Origin: Legionella adelaidensis
GTDB lineage: Bacteria > Pseudomonadota > Gammaproteobacteria > Legionellales > Legionellaceae
Assembly: GCF_900637865.1 (NCBI RefSeq)
Contig: NZ_LR134433.1
Location: forward strand, 62,001 to 126,000
DNA length: 64,000 nt
Direction of reading: 5' to 3'
Shown piece by piece: positions 1-9,014 of this stretch (positions are counted from its first letter, which is position 1; each line of letters begins with the position of its first letter). Under the pieces are notes generated by a model. The model was not told the DNA's origin. It saw only the letters and a program-made list of their open reading frames with translations, and did no database searches. Position numbers and translations under genes: made by a program.

Positions 1-711
1 AGATAATATCAACAAAAAAACTATCACCCCTACACCAATTCGGTAACGAACCATTTGCGCAGGCTCACTAACGTAGACTAAAAAAGTCACTAAATCTTGA
101 ATTGTGCTATCAAATTGTTGCTGGGTCATGGAACCTTTTTGAATTAACAACAACCGCGTATTCTCTAGCAGAGCTAACTGGTTTTCAGGATGTACCGCAA
201 TAACCTCCCCTTGCAAAGGAGATAATACATTAGGCATAGCCACATCAGGTATTAAAAGGTTATTGGTGCCAAATGGACGTTTTGGATCCAGGTAAAAACT
301 TTTTAAATAAGTATAAAGCCAAGATGCTCCTCTCGCTCTTGCTTCCAAAGATAAATCTGGAGGTAACTTACCAAACCATTCTCTTGCATCTACTTCAGGC
401 ATACTAATCCGAATAGGGTCATGCACTTTGGCTCGGGTAAAAATTAAATTATTTATTAATAAATCATTGTCTACGCTTCCATCAAAAGTCGTAAGTCCTA
501 AATCCCTTGCCATCGCGTTATAGCGCATATATTTAAGTGAATGGCATCCTGAGCAGTAATTCATGTAAATTTTAGCGCCTCTTTGCAAACGCGCCTGATT
601 ATTTACATCAATATCAACATGGGCCAATGGGGGGTTATTCTCATCCGCAAAAAGCGGCAGGCTACAAAGAAAAGCGAAAATAAAAAATATATTTAAAATC
701 TTTTTTTTCAC
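1..711 (-). CDS. petC: Cytochrome c1 of the bc1 complex (partial, C-terminal tail missing)
   Basis: Membrane-anchored c-type cytochrome that passes electrons from the Rieske protein to periplasmic cytochrome c. The frame is open for 237 codons to the window edge. It starts GTG at 709-711, overlapping the petB stop in a GTGA. A hydrophobic signal peptide (about residues 1-22) precedes the haem motif CSGCH. The last visible residues, YVSEPAQMVRYRIGV followed by a hydrophobic run, are the typical C-terminal membrane anchor, so only about ten to twenty residues are lost off the left edge. The GTG start explains why an ATG-only search would miss it. Third gene of petABC. Confidence 0.93.
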   Translation of the reverse strand, partial: MKKKILNIFFIFAFLCSLPLFADENNPPLAHVDIDVNNQARLQRGAKIYMNYCSGCHSLKYMRYNAMARDLGLTTFDGSVDNDLLINNLIFTRAKVHDPIRISMPEVDAREWFGKLPPDLSLEARARGASWLYTYLKSFYLDPKRPFGTNNLLIPDVAMPNVLSPLQGEVIAVHPENQLALLENTRLLLIQKGSMTQQQFDSTIQDLVTFLVYVSEPAQMVRYRIGVGVIVFLLILS

Positions 712-1919
712 ACTGGTATCCTTTCCGGAACAGGCCTGGTTTGTTCAAAACGCGTATACAACGGCATCAATATAAAAAATGCAAAATATATTACTGTACA
801 AATACGGGCCAAATTTTGTTTCATTGGCGTAATAATGACTGTTCCCAAATATCCTAAAAGAATAAAACATATTACAAAAATAATAAGAGCTGTTTTCGAT
901 AAATAACCCTTATAACGAATAGAACGAACGGGGCTGCGATCGAGCCAAGGTACAAAAAATAAAATAATTATTCCACTTAGCATGACAATAACCCCAAATA
1001 ATTTATCAGGTATTGCTCGCAACATGGCATAGTAGGGCGTCATATACCAAACAGGCGCGATATGTTCAGGTGTGGTTAAAGGGTCGGCAGGAACAAAATT
1101 TGCATGTTCCAAGAAATACCCCCCTACTTCAGGAAAGAAAAATACCACACTAAAAAACAGTATTAAAAATACTGTTACTCCAAAAAAATCTTTCACTGTG
1201 TAATAAGGATGAAACGGTATTCCATCCATGGGATGTCCTTGTTCGTTCACCACCTTTTTGATGTCTATTCCTTCGGGATTATTCGATCCCACTTTATGTA
1301 AGGCAACAATGTGTAAAAACACTAATAATAAAAATAAAAGAGGTACACCAATAACGTGTAAAGCAAAAAATCGTTGTAAGGTAGCGTTAGCAATAGTGAA
1401 ATCACCTCGTAACCATGTCATCAGGCTTTTCCCTACAAATGGTATAGCGCCAAAGAGGGAAGTTATCACTTGCGCACCCCAATACGACATTTGTCCCCAT
1501 GGGAGTAAATACCCAAAAAAAGCTTCTGCTAACAGTAGCACAAATAAAAAGACGCCTATTATCCAAACGAGCTCTCGCGGCTTCTGATAAGAGCCATATA
1601 AGAGCCCGCGGAACATGTGTATATATACGACAATAAAAAAGGCGGAAGCGCCAGTAGAATGCAGATAGCGTAATAGCCAGCCATAATTTACATCTCGCAT
1701 AATATATTCAACAGAGTTAAATGCCTCTGCAGAGGAGGGGGTATAAAACATAGTGAGCCAGAGGCCAGTAATAATTTGATTAAACAAAACTAAAATCGCT
1801 AGCGAACCAAAAAAATAATAAATATTAAAGTTTTTTGGCGCATAATATTCGCTAATATGGCTTTTCCAAGTACTAACTAAGGGAAAGCGATCATCTATCC
1901 ATTTAACAAATGTATTCAT
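708..1919 (-). CDS. petB: Cytochrome b subunit of the ubiquinol-cytochrome c reductase
   Basis: Core quinol-oxidising subunit of complex III in the inner membrane, carrying two b haems. The 403 residues match the usual bacterial cytochrome b length and contain about eight or nine membrane segments. Family marks visible are the His-containing helices around LLRYLHSTGASAFFIVVYIH and FALHVIGVPLL, the SYWGAQVITSLFGAIP stretch, and the Qo-site PEW-like segment as PVWYMTPYYAMLRAIP. ATG start; the petA stop overlaps it by one base (TGATG), implying translational coupling. Its own stop overlaps the petC GTG start. Confidence 0.97.
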   Translation of the reverse strand: MNTFVKWIDDRFPLVSTWKSHISEYYAPKNFNIYYFFGSLAILVLFNQIITGLWLTMFYTPSSAEAFNSVEYIMRDVNYGWLLRYLHSTGASAFFIVVYIHMFRGLLYGSYQKPRELVWIIGVFLFVLLLAEAFFGYLLPWGQMSYWGAQVITSLFGAIPFVGKSLMTWLRGDFTIANATLQRFFALHVIGVPLLFLLLVFLHIVALHKVGSNNPEGIDIKKVVNEQGHPMDGIPFHPYYTVKDFFGVTVFLILFFSVVFFFPEVGGYFLEHANFVPADPLTTPEHIAPVWYMTPYYAMLRAIPDKLFGVIVMLSGIIILFFVPWLDRSPVRSIRYKGYLSKTALIIFVICFILLGYLGTVIITPMKQNLARICTVIYFAFFILMPLYTRFEQTRPVPERIPV

Positions 1920-2536
1920 CAGGCTTCCTTTTCATCTTCTCCAATAATGATTTCATGATCACTAATGAATCGATAAGGCGGTACTTCTAAATTTATAGGA
2001 GCAGGCACACTTTTATAAACCCTCCCGGCTAGGTCAAACATGGAGCCATGACACGGGCAATAAAATCCACCTGGCCAATCAGGGCCAAGCTCTTTTTCAA
2101 AAGGTTTATATTTGGGAGAACATCCTAAATGCGTACATATTCCGATAAGGACTAAATATTCTGGCTTTAAAGAGCGGTATTTATTTTTAGCGTACTCCGG
2201 TTGCTGTTCGACCAGCGAATCAGGGTCACGAAGCTGGTCATTATGACCTGCTAAATTTTTAAGCATTTCTTCCGTGCGTCGTACAATCCAAACCGGTCTG
2301 CCACGCCACTCCACAGTGATTTGTTGGCCAGGTTCAAGTTTACTAAGATCTACTTGTACCGGAGCTCCCGCCGCTTGCGCTTTCGCGCTGGGGGACCAAG
2401 AAGAAACAAAAGGCGTCAATGCGCAGAGTGCGCCTACACCACCCACAACAGAAGTAGTTTTCAACAAGAACCGCCGGCGTTCCTCGTCAATAATTTCTTC
2501 GGTATTTTCGGGTGGGGAGTTTAGCGGTTCCTTCAC
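1919..2536 (-). CDS. petA: Rieske iron-sulfur subunit of the bc1 complex
   Basis: Carries the [2Fe-2S] cluster that takes electrons from quinol to cytochrome c1. Cluster-binding boxes CTHLGC and CPCHGS are intact. The N-terminus holds a twin-arginine-type signal (RRRFLLKTT followed by a hydrophobic anchor), as expected for a Tat-inserted Rieske protein. I choose GTG at 2534-2536 because AGGAAG lies about nine bases ahead; an upstream TTG at 2555-2557 would add seven residues (212 in total) but has no clear ribosome site. First gene of petABC; the promoter should lie in 2537-2697. Confidence 0.95.
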   Translation of the reverse strand: MKEPLNSPPENTEEIIDEERRRFLLKTTSVVGGVGALCALTPFVSSWSPSAKAQAAGAPVQVDLSKLEPGQQITVEWRGRPVWIVRRTEEMLKNLAGHNDQLRDPDSLVEQQPEYAKNKYRSLKPEYLVLIGICTHLGCSPKYKPFEKELGPDWPGGFYCPCHGSMFDLAGRVYKSVPAPINLEVPPYRFISDHEIIIGEDEKEA

Positions 2537-2697
2537 TATCCAATCTTCCTGACACAAAATGAAATTTATTTATATCAGAGATTTAGAGGTTTGGGAATGG
2601 GAATATGGGTTGGCGCCAAAGGCCACTATTCGTTATTTTTTTAAGATCGTTCATTGAGCCTGCGGCGCCAATCTACATAATTTGTCGATTACAAAAG

Positions 2698-2724
2698 AAA
2701 AAACCACCCGAAGGTGGTTTTTTA
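2698..2724 (-). terminator. Rho-independent terminator after rpsI
   Basis: Perfect 8-bp stem (AAACCACC/GGTGGTTT) with a 4-base loop. On the minus strand it is followed by a T-rich run (TTTTTTCTTTT). It sits directly after the rpsI stop. The A-run on the other side could let it also work for rightward transcripts. The rest of the 2558-2697 gap should hold the petA promoter; no gene is visible there. Confidence 0.85.
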
Positions 2725-2736
2725 TAGTGATTAATT

Positions 2737-3168
2737 TTAACGTTTTGAGTATTGGGTTGCCCGGCGTGCTTTGTGTAAACCCACTTTCTTTCTTTCTACT
2801 CGACGAGAATCACGAGTAAGTAAGTTACGAGCGCGTAATTTTCTTCGGTAAGAAGTAGGGCTTGGCTCTTCACCTTCCGGAAGGTCGCACTCATCGTATG
2901 AAACTAACGCTCTTGCAATACCTAGACGAATCGCACCAGCTTGACCGGAAATACCGCCACCAGTTACTGTTGCATAAATATCAAATTTATTTAAAACGTC
3001 TACAGTTTCAAGAGGCTGTCTAATAATCATACCAGCAGTTTCACGACCAAAATAATCTTCTAATGCACGATTATTAATTTTGATTTCACCCTTACCAGGA
3101 CGTAAAAATACTCTTGCGGTTGAACTTTTTCTTCGGCCAGTGCCATAGTATTGCTGCATTTCAGCCAT
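2737..3168 (-). CDS. rpsI: Small-subunit ribosomal protein uS9
   Basis: Ribosomal protein of the 30S head whose C-terminal tail reaches toward the P-site tRNA. 143 residues, slightly longer than the roughly 130 usual. The N-terminal [16 protein letters not shown] and the terminal [13 protein letters not shown], ending in the invariant Lys-Arg, are diagnostic. ATG start chosen with GAGG nine bases upstream. It follows rplM by four bases, the near-universal rplM-rpsI pair, and is closed by the terminator at 2698-2724. Confidence 0.98.
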   Translation of the reverse strand: MAEMQQYYGTGRRKSSTARVFLRPGKGEIKINNRALEDYFGRETAGMIIRQPLETVDVLNKFDIYATVTGGGISGQAGAIRLGIARALVSYDECDLPEGEEPSPTSYRRKLRARNLLTRDSRRVERKKVGLHKARRATQYSKR

Positions 3169-3172
3169 TTAG

Positions 3173-3607
3173 TTAATCCTCAATCTCAAGTTGCTTAGGT
3201 TGTTGCGCAGCATGTGGATGTTCTGTACCAGTGTAAATTTTAAGCTTACGGTACATTTCACGGCCTAAAGGATTCTTAGGAAGCATACCTTTCACTGCAC
3301 GTTCAATAATTTGGGCAGGATTCTTCTTTTGTAATTTATCAAAAGAAATTTCCTTAATACCACCAGGGAAGCCGGTATGATGATAATACATTTTTTCTTT
3401 AAACTTGCGGCCGGTAACGGTTACTTTCTCCGCATTCGTTATAATAATGTAATCACCTGTATCAACATGTGGTGTATATTCTGCTTTATGTTTGCCACGC
3501 AAACGACGGGCAACTTCTGTAGCAAGGCGACCTAATGTTTTGTCGCTGGCATCTATCAAATACCAGTCTCTTTTGACTTCATGTGCCTTGGCGCTAAATG
3601 TTTTCAT
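3173..3607 (-). CDS. rplM: Large-subunit ribosomal protein uL13
   Basis: An early-assembling 50S protein. 144 residues, the usual size; the opening [20 protein letters not shown], and the inner [12 protein letters not shown]-like stretch ([18 protein letters not shown]) are characteristic. ATG start at the right end. Co-transcribed with rpsI four bases downstream. In some bacteria L13 represses this operon through its leader; the 3608-3707 leader was not resolved further here. Confidence 0.98.
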   Translation of the reverse strand: MKTFSAKAHEVKRDWYLIDASDKTLGRLATEVARRLRGKHKAEYTPHVDTGDYIIITNAEKVTVTGRKFKEKMYYHHTGFPGGIKEISFDKLQKKNPAQIIERAVKGMLPKNPLGREMYRKLKIYTGTEHPHAAQQPKQLEIED

Positions 3608-3707
3608 TAAACTAACTCCGTACCGCCTTTAATTGGTAATCTTTTCTTGGACGGGCGATTTTAAACTAAAAGTGGGTATATCTACAAGTGTTAATGGTAA
3701 AAAATGT

Positions 3708-3728
3708 TGGTTAAAAATCTTTTAACCA
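3708..3728 (-). terminator. Possible terminator of the ihfA-side operon
   Basis: A 9-bp perfect stem, TGGTTAAAA/TTTTAACCA, with a 3-base loop. On the minus strand it is followed after ACA by six T. It overlaps the stop codon of the degraded ferredoxin gene. The stem is AT-rich and the loop tight, so efficiency is uncertain. Confidence 0.5.
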
Positions 3729-4038
3729 GAAATTACTAAATGCTCCACCATTTTGCCATTTAATAAATAGTTTTCAATAATTTCGTCAATATCAGAAAAG
3801 AACTATAAGTATACCAAAGGCCTTCAGGGTAAATAACAATACAGGGTCCTTCTGCGCAACGACCTAAACAACCAGACTTACTCACCCTTATTTTACCTGG
3901 ACCATGTAAGCCGAGCTCTACCAATCTGCTTTTTATGTAACTAAAAAATGGTTCTCCGCCACTATTTGCACAGCATTTCTTACCAGGCGCTTTTTGGTTG
4001 GTACAAATAAACAGATGTTTTTCGTAGTGTGTAATAAC
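3722..4038 (-). pseudogene. (2Fe-2S) ferredoxin domain gene, frameshifted and without a normal start
   Basis: Translating from GTT at 4036-4038 gives a thioredoxin-like [2Fe-2S] ferredoxin: HYEKHLFICTNQ, then KKCC, then SGCLGRCAEGPC and IVIYPEGLWYTY. Four cysteines at the cluster positions are present. After WYTY the family continuation (FSDIDEIIENYLLNGKMVEH) appears only in another frame, so one base seems missing at about 3794-3806. No ATG, GTG or TTG is available at the expected start: the ihfA stop TAA is followed directly by GTT ATT. AGGAG lies at a suitable distance, inside the ihfA end. Two independent lesions favour a pseudogene; a sequence error for one of them or a rare AUU start remain possible. 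Confidence 0.75.
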
Positions 4039-4332
4039 TTATTTACTCCTACTCTCTATTTTGGTTTTTAATTTTAAACCTGGCTTAAAGGTTACAACCC
4101 TTCTTGCGGCAACAGGAATTTCCTGACCTGTTTTCGGATTTCTCCCCGGCCTGGTAGGCTTATCACGTAAAGTAAAATTCCCAAAGCCAGAGAGCTTTAC
4201 ATGCTTTCCATTTTCAAGCGCGTTTCTAATTTCTTCGAAAAATTCTTCAACTAATATTTTTGCATCGGGTTTACTTAGCGCGACATTAGAACATAAGGTA
4301 TCAGCTATTAGTGCTTTACTCAGAGCATTCAC
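4039..4332 (-). CDS. ihfA: Integration host factor alpha subunit
   Basis: Small DNA-bending protein of the HU/IHF family that works as a heterodimer with IhfB in replication, recombination and transcription control. 97 residues, the family size. The beta-arm motif [23 protein letters not shown] is present, as is the conserved [13 protein letters not shown] stretch. GTG start, two bases after the pheT stop, so likely translationally coupled. In Escherichia coli ihfA also follows pheT. IhfA rather than HU or IhfB is chosen from the pheT context and the [13 protein letters not shown] start. Confidence 0.93.
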   Translation of the reverse strand: MNALSKALIADTLCSNVALSKPDAKILVEEFFEEIRNALENGKHVKLSGFGNFTLRDKPTRPGRNPKTGQEIPVAARRVVTFKPGLKLKTKIESRSK

Positions 4333-4334
4333 GA

Positions 4335-6710
4335 TTAATCCCTCAATATTATGCCAAACTCATCTTCCAGTTTTTTTATTATAGCACTGATTATGGGATT
4401 GATCTCAGTGTCCACTAAAGTTCGATTCTCGCTTTGTAATATTAATGCAAGTGCGATACTTTTTTTATCTTCAGGAATAGATGCGCCTTTATAAACATCA
4501 AAAACATGAATATCCTTTAACCAATCATTGCTCACTACGGAATAAATAGCTTTTTCAATAGCAGCCACACTCACTGTATTATCCAAAATAAAGGACAAAT
4601 CTCTTCTTATGAGTGGATATTTAGAAATAGTTTTATAACGCCCTCGCTTCTTGCTCAATAACGATTCGACTTTTAATTCAAATAAGATGACTTCACCGCT
4701 AATATCCAAAGCATCTGCCAGTCGGGGATGGATAACGCCCAACAGACCAACGCTCTCCCCATTGATTATAACTTTTGCCGTTTGTCCTGGGTGAAGAGCA
4801 GGATGAGTGCCTTCCTCGAAACCTACATCTTCAAGATGGATGCTTTTAAATAAAGCTTCCATATCCCCTTTTAAATCATAAAAATCAAATTTACGACTGA
4901 TTTCATTCCAACTAAATTGGCCATATTCACCCATAATAAGTCCAGCAACACTCGCTTCTTCAATCAGATTTTTGTCTTTTATGGTAAATGTAACACCTGA
5001 CTCAAATAGCTTAATTGAAGTTTGTTGCCTATGGATATTGTGCATCAATGACGCAATGAGTCCCGGCCATAAACCCAAACGCATTTGGGATAGCTCTTGC
5101 GATATTGGATTTAATAAGGGTAAAGCGTGTTGCTCAGGGTAAATTTCTTCTTGCAATTGCGGGTCAACAAAACTGTAGCTAATCGTTTCCAAGTAGCCAC
5201 GATTTTTAAAAAACTGACCTATTTTAAGAAGTACATTTTCTAATGGATTAATTTTACCAACTTTTGCTGCAGTAATCATAGGCTGCGGCATAATTTGATC
5301 ATAACCGTACAAACGAATTATTTCCTCTACCAAATCAACTTCTTGCGCAACATCAAAACGATGAGTCGGCACAGAAACTAGCCAAACAGAGTCACGTTGA
5401 GCTATTTCAAAACCCAGTTTCTCTAAATAATTCCTCATTAAGGTTTCAGTAACTTCTACGCCAGTTAATTGTTGAACTCTTTGTGGATTAAAATGGATCG
5501 ATTTATTTCCTGGTAAATACTGGCTTTCAAAAGTATGGGTAACGGGTCCCACATCTCCTCCCACAATTTCTACTAACAACTGCGTGGCTCTTTCTAAAGC
5601 TATCATTTGAATTGCAGGGTCCACACCTCTTTCAAAACGCTGGGAAGAATCAGTTGATAATCCATATTTTCTGGCAACGCCAGCAATCGCGGTGGGGATG
5701 AAAAAAGCACTTTCTAAAAATATATCCTTGGTATTTTCACTTACGGCACTCTGCAACCCACCCATTACTCCCGCTATAGCCAATGGTTTAATTTCATCAG
5801 CGATGATCGCTGTATTCTCTATTAAGTCAACTTGTTGCCCATCTAATAACTCCAGAGATTCTTGTTGTTTGCAAAGCCGAACTTTTATATCTCCCTCAAT
5901 AGCCGCCAAATCAAATGCGTGCATAGGCTGGCCCAGCTCTAACATTACGTAATTGGTGACGTCAACCACTGGATGTATGCTGCGAATCCCGCCTCTACGC
6001 AAACGCTCACGCAACCACAAAGGGGTCTCTGCCCCTGCATTAATTCCACTGATAATACGGCCACAATATTGGGGACATAGTTGGTAATCTAATTGCACAT
6101 TTTTATAGTTGTCATGCGTCGGTTGATTTTTACTTTGTGGCAATTCTTTTAATAACGTATTATTTAAAGCGGCCACTTCTCTAGCAATTCCCCGGATGCT
6201 AAAACAATCCGCACGGTTTGGTGTTAAATCGATTTCAAATACATGATCATCTAAAGAGAGATAATCCCGTAAATCTTTTCCTATAGGAGCATCTTGCGCA
6301 AGCTCCATAATACCTTCAGAACTTTCTTCTAATCCAAGCTCAGTTACGGAACAAAGCATCCCTTGTGAAAGTTGGCCTCGCAGCATAGTTTCTTTTATAT
6401 GCATATCGCCAGGTAAATGGGCTCCTGGTAGTGCCAAAGCCACGACTAAATTACTCCGTACATTCGAAGCCCCACAAACCACTTTATAAATTTGGCCATT
6501 ACCGGCATCTACTTCACATAGGGTTAACTTATTAGCTTCAGGATGCGGAACCGTTTTTAACACTTTGGCCACAACTACATTGGTAAAAGGACCAGCAACA
6601 GGATTGAAACTATCAACTTCCAACCCCGCCATGGTTAGCTGCTCAGCAAGTTTTTGTCCTTTAACGGGTGAATCTACCCATTCGTATAACCATGATTCAC
6701 TGACTTTCAT
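4335..6710 (-). CDS. pheT: Phenylalanyl-tRNA synthetase beta subunit
   Basis: Beta chain of the alpha2-beta2 enzyme that charges tRNA-Phe. It carries the editing domain and tRNA anticodon recognition. 791 residues, the usual bacterial length. Domain order: N-terminal tRNA-binding OB fold (about 40-150), B3/B4 editing module (about 215-390, with [21 protein letters not shown]), B5 (about 400-470) and the C-terminal anticodon-binding FDX-ACB domain (about 700-790, [13 protein letters not shown]). ATG start; 26 bases after pheS. No frameshift seen. Confidence 0.98.
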   Translation of the reverse strand: MKVSESWLYEWVDSPVKGQKLAEQLTMAGLEVDSFNPVAGPFTNVVVAKVLKTVPHPEANKLTLCEVDAGNGQIYKVVCGASNVRSNLVVALALPGAHLPGDMHIKETMLRGQLSQGMLCSVTELGLEESSEGIMELAQDAPIGKDLRDYLSLDDHVFEIDLTPNRADCFSIRGIAREVAALNNTLLKELPQSKNQPTHDNYKNVQLDYQLCPQYCGRIISGINAGAETPLWLRERLRRGGIRSIHPVVDVTNYVMLELGQPMHAFDLAAIEGDIKVRLCKQQESLELLDGQQVDLIENTAIIADEIKPLAIAGVMGGLQSAVSENTKDIFLESAFFIPTAIAGVARKYGLSTDSSQRFERGVDPAIQMIALERATQLLVEIVGGDVGPVTHTFESQYLPGNKSIHFNPQRVQQLTGVEVTETLMRNYLEKLGFEIAQRDSVWLVSVPTHRFDVAQEVDLVEEIIRLYGYDQIMPQPMITAAKVGKINPLENVLLKIGQFFKNRGYLETISYSFVDPQLQEEIYPEQHALPLLNPISQELSQMRLGLWPGLIASLMHNIHRQQTSIKLFESGVTFTIKDKNLIEEASVAGLIMGEYGQFSWNEISRKFDFYDLKGDMEALFKSIHLEDVGFEEGTHPALHPGQTAKVIINGESVGLLGVIHPRLADALDISGEVILFELKVESLLSKKRGRYKTISKYPLIRRDLSFILDNTVSVAAIEKAIYSVVSNDWLKDIHVFDVYKGASIPEDKKSIALALILQSENRTLVDTEINPIISAIIKKLEDEFGIILRD

Positions 6711-6736
6711 TGAAATACCTCAAAAAGATCTTGTTT

Positions 6737-7750
6737 TTAAAATTGCTTCAAAAATGTAATATCATTTTCAAAAAGCATTCTTAAATCATCTATACCAAAA
6801 TAAAGCATGGCTAAGCGATCAATCCCCATACCAAAAGCCCACCCTTGATATTCCTGAGGAGAAATATTTACCGCCGAAAGAACATTAGGATGAACCATGC
6901 CACAACCAAGAACCTCTAGCCAGCCAGTATATTTGCAAGACCGGCATCCCTTTCCAGAACATTGCGTACACTCAATATCTACTTCTGCAGACGGCTCGGT
7001 AAATGGAAAATAGGAAGGTCTAAAACGAATAGCTAATGAACGGCCAAAAAACTCAGCAAAAAAATCTTGCAACAATCCTTTTAACCCGGCAAGTGTGGCT
7101 TGCTTATCAATAAAGAGACCTTCCACTTGATGAAACATAGGAGTATGGGTTAAATCAGAATCGCAGCGATAAACCCGACCCGGTGCAATCAGTCGTAACG
7201 GCGGTTCGCAATCTTCCATTACTCTAATTTGTACAGGAGACGTATGCGTGCGGAGCAAACGCCCATCGCCGAAGTAAAAGGTATCATGCATAGCCCGGGC
7301 AGGATGGTGCGAGGGAATATTAAGCGCTTCAAAATTATAAAAATCCGTTTCCACTTCGGGCCCTTCTACAATATCAAAACCAAGGCGAGTGAAAAATGAA
7401 TTAATTTGATTTTTTACTTGGGTAACAGGATGAAGAGCCCCTGCATAATTGTTACGTCCTGCCAAAGTGACATCAATTTTTTCTTCAGCCAATTTTTTCT
7501 GCAATTGAAGTTCTTTTAACTCCAACATTTTTTTATCAATACGTTCGCTGACTTCTCTTTTGGCTTGATTAACTAATTGACCCGCTTTCGGTTTCTCCGC
7601 AGCGGGAAGTGATGCTAAACCTTTTAAAATTTCAGTCAATTTTCCCTTTTTACCGAGAAAATCCACGCGTATATTTTCTAAGGTATTGATTTCTTGCGCT
7701 TTATCAATTTCGGCAAAAGCTAATTTTTGTAATTCGTTAATATCTTGCAT
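6737..7750 (-). CDS. pheS: Phenylalanyl-tRNA synthetase alpha subunit
   Basis: Catalytic subunit of PheRS. 337 residues from the ATG at 7748-7750, which begins [10 protein letters not shown] and has AGG seven bases upstream; an in-frame TTG seven codons earlier is less likely. N-terminal coiled-coil arm (about 1-90), then the class II synthetase core with motif 2 ([10 protein letters not shown]) and motif 3 (GFGMGIDRL-type: [17 protein letters not shown]). Separated from rplT by an intrinsic terminator at 7784-7808, so its expression may depend on readthrough or attenuation. Confidence 0.97.
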   Translation of the reverse strand: MQDINELQKLAFAEIDKAQEINTLENIRVDFLGKKGKLTEILKGLASLPAAEKPKAGQLVNQAKREVSERIDKKMLELKELQLQKKLAEEKIDVTLAGRNNYAGALHPVTQVKNQINSFFTRLGFDIVEGPEVETDFYNFEALNIPSHHPARAMHDTFYFGDGRLLRTHTSPVQIRVMEDCEPPLRLIAPGRVYRCDSDLTHTPMFHQVEGLFIDKQATLAGLKGLLQDFFAEFFGRSLAIRFRPSYFPFTEPSAEVDIECTQCSGKGCRSCKYTGWLEVLGCGMVHPNVLSAVNISPQEYQGWAFGMGIDRLAMLYFGIDDLRMLFENDITFLKQF

Positions 7751-7783
7751 GATAGAACCTGGGGCTAGCAAATAAATTTAATT

Positions 7784-7808
7784 AAAAAAGGAGGCATATA
7801 GCCTCCCT
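7784..7808 (-). terminator. Intra-operon terminator/attenuator between rplT and pheS
   Basis: GGGAGGC and GCCTCC arms with a short TATAT loop, followed on the minus strand by TTTTTT: a standard intrinsic terminator directly after rplT. In Escherichia coli the pheST genes are controlled by attenuation behind the Phe-rich leader peptide PheM. Here no Phe-rich leader ORF is visible in the 77-base gap, so this may be a simple partial terminator that lowers pheST output relative to the ribosomal proteins. Confidence 0.8.
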
Positions 7809-7827
7809 TATAATGCTTGTCTATAAA

Positions 7828-8187
7828 TTATGATGCAAGTGCTGATTTAGCCAACTCAGCTACAGCAGCGAAACCAACCTTATCGTGTACGGCCATATCA
7901 GCTAATACTTTACGATCCAGTTCTATTTGTGCTTTTTTCAAACCATCTATTAAACGGCTATAGGAGAGACCACACTCACGCGCTTGCGCATTAATACGAG
8001 TGATCCATAAAGCACGGAATTGACGCTTTTTCTGTCTACGGTCACGGTAAGCATATTGGCCTGCTTTGATGACCGCTTGTTTGGCTACGCGATAAACACG
8101 ACTGCGTGCACCGTAATAACCTTTGGCTTGTTTTAAAACTTTTTTATGACGTGCTTTTGCCGTCACACCACGTTTAACTCTTGGCAT
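7828..8187 (-). CDS. rplT: Large-subunit ribosomal protein bL20
   Basis: Essential for early 50S assembly and, in Escherichia coli, a translational repressor of rpmI-rplT. 119 residues, exactly the family size; the basic N-terminal arm [19 protein letters not shown] and the core [23 protein letters not shown] are diagnostic. ATG start; 14 bases after rpmI. Confidence 0.99.
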   Translation of the reverse strand: MPRVKRGVTAKARHKKVLKQAKGYYGARSRVYRVAKQAVIKAGQYAYRDRRQKKRQFRALWITRINAQARECGLSYSRLIDGLKKAQIELDRKVLADMAVHDKVGFAAVAELAKSALAS

Positions 8188-8201
8188 TTCTCATTCTCCC
8201 C

Positions 8202-8402
8202 TTAACTACCGTGCAACATACGTTCTGCTAAGCGCGCATCACATGCTTTTAATGTGTTGCACTCAACTCGCAAAGAACGTTTCTGCTTTGTGGATTTTTT
8301 GGTGAGAATATGATTTCTATAAGCACCACGACGCTTAATAGCACCACTCGCCGTTTTACGGAAGCGCTTGTGGGCACCCCGATGGGATTTTAATTTTGGC
8401 AT
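8202..8402 (-). CDS. rpmI: Large-subunit ribosomal protein bL35
   Basis: Small basic 50S protein of 66 residues, the usual size, opening [20 protein letters not shown]. The KTKSGAKKRF-like N-terminus and [18 protein letters not shown] stretch identify it. Lies 57 bases after infC and 14 before rplT in the conserved infC-rpmI-rplT order. The infC-rpmI spacer is where L20-binding control sites occur in enteric bacteria; none was worked out here. Confidence 0.98.
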   Translation of the reverse strand: MPKLKSHRGAHKRFRKTASGAIKRRGAYRNHILTKKSTKQKRSLRVECNTLKACDARLAERMLHGS

Positions 8403-8459
8403 AACAATATACTCCGCATTTGCTATATCATCTGATAATAAAAATCAGACTACAATTGG

Positions 8460-8996
8460 CTACTTCGTTTTCTTCGGCGATAAAACCATCATGAGTTGGC
8501 GTCCTTCGCGTTTCGCTTGTTGCTCTATTACTGCAAATTCTGCAGTATCTGCTTGCAAACGCTCCAGGATCTTCATCCCCAACTCTTGGTGAGCCACTTC
8601 ACGACCGCGAAATCGCAATGTGATTTTAACTTTATCCCCATGATTTAGGAAACGTACCAGGTTGCGTAGCTTGACCTGATAATCCCCATCTTCCGTCGTT
8701 GGACGGAATTTTAACTCTTTGACTTGGATTTGCTTCTGCTTTTTTCGAGCTTCAGCTTGCTTCTTGCTAATTTCAAAGAGATACTTACCATAATCCATTA
8801 TACGACATACTGGTGGTTTGGCAGTTGGAGAAATTTCCACTAGATCAAGACCACTTTCTTCGGCAGCACGTAATGCTTCTCGGGTTGACATTATCCCAGC
8901 CTGATTGCCATCTACATCAATTAAACGTACTTCTGGTACATTAATTTGTTCGTTAATTCGCGCTCGATCACTCTCACGCTTTGTTGATGCACTAAT
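8460..8996 (-). CDS. infC: Translation initiation factor IF-3, with an AUU start codon
   Basis: Binds the 30S subunit and proofreads start-codon and initiator-tRNA choice. The first in-frame ATG (8889-8891) would give only 143 residues and lose most of the N-terminal domain. Reading upstream restores it: [19 protein letters not shown], then [22 protein letters not shown]. That frame begins at ATT (8994-8996), with GGAGG seven bases ahead, giving 178 residues, the normal IF-3 length. The AUU start is the known basis of infC autocontrol in enterics, because IF-3 rejects non-canonical starts. It follows thrS by 18 bases. Confidence 0.96.
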   Translation of the reverse strand: MSASTKRESDRARINEQINVPEVRLIDVDGNQAGIMSTREALRAAEESGLDLVEISPTAKPPVCRIMDYGKYLFEISKKQAEARKKQKQIQVKELKFRPTTEDGDYQVKLRNLVRFLNHGDKVKITLRFRGREVAHQELGMKILERLQADTAEFAVIEQQAKREGRQLMMVLSPKKTK

Positions 8997-9014
8997 GGTA
9001 AATCCTCCAGCTAG

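Noticed and set aside
1228-1587. 119-residue frame on the plus strand
   Set aside because: It lies antisense within petB, has no ribosome site and shows Lys/Pro/Ser composition typical of a reverse shadow.
2274-2552. Two overlapping plus-strand frames opposite petA
   Set aside because: They are reverse-strand shadows of a conserved Rieske gene with no recognisable domain.
7751-7827. PheM-like leader peptide
   Set aside because: No short ATG-started frame rich in Phe exists between rplT and pheS.
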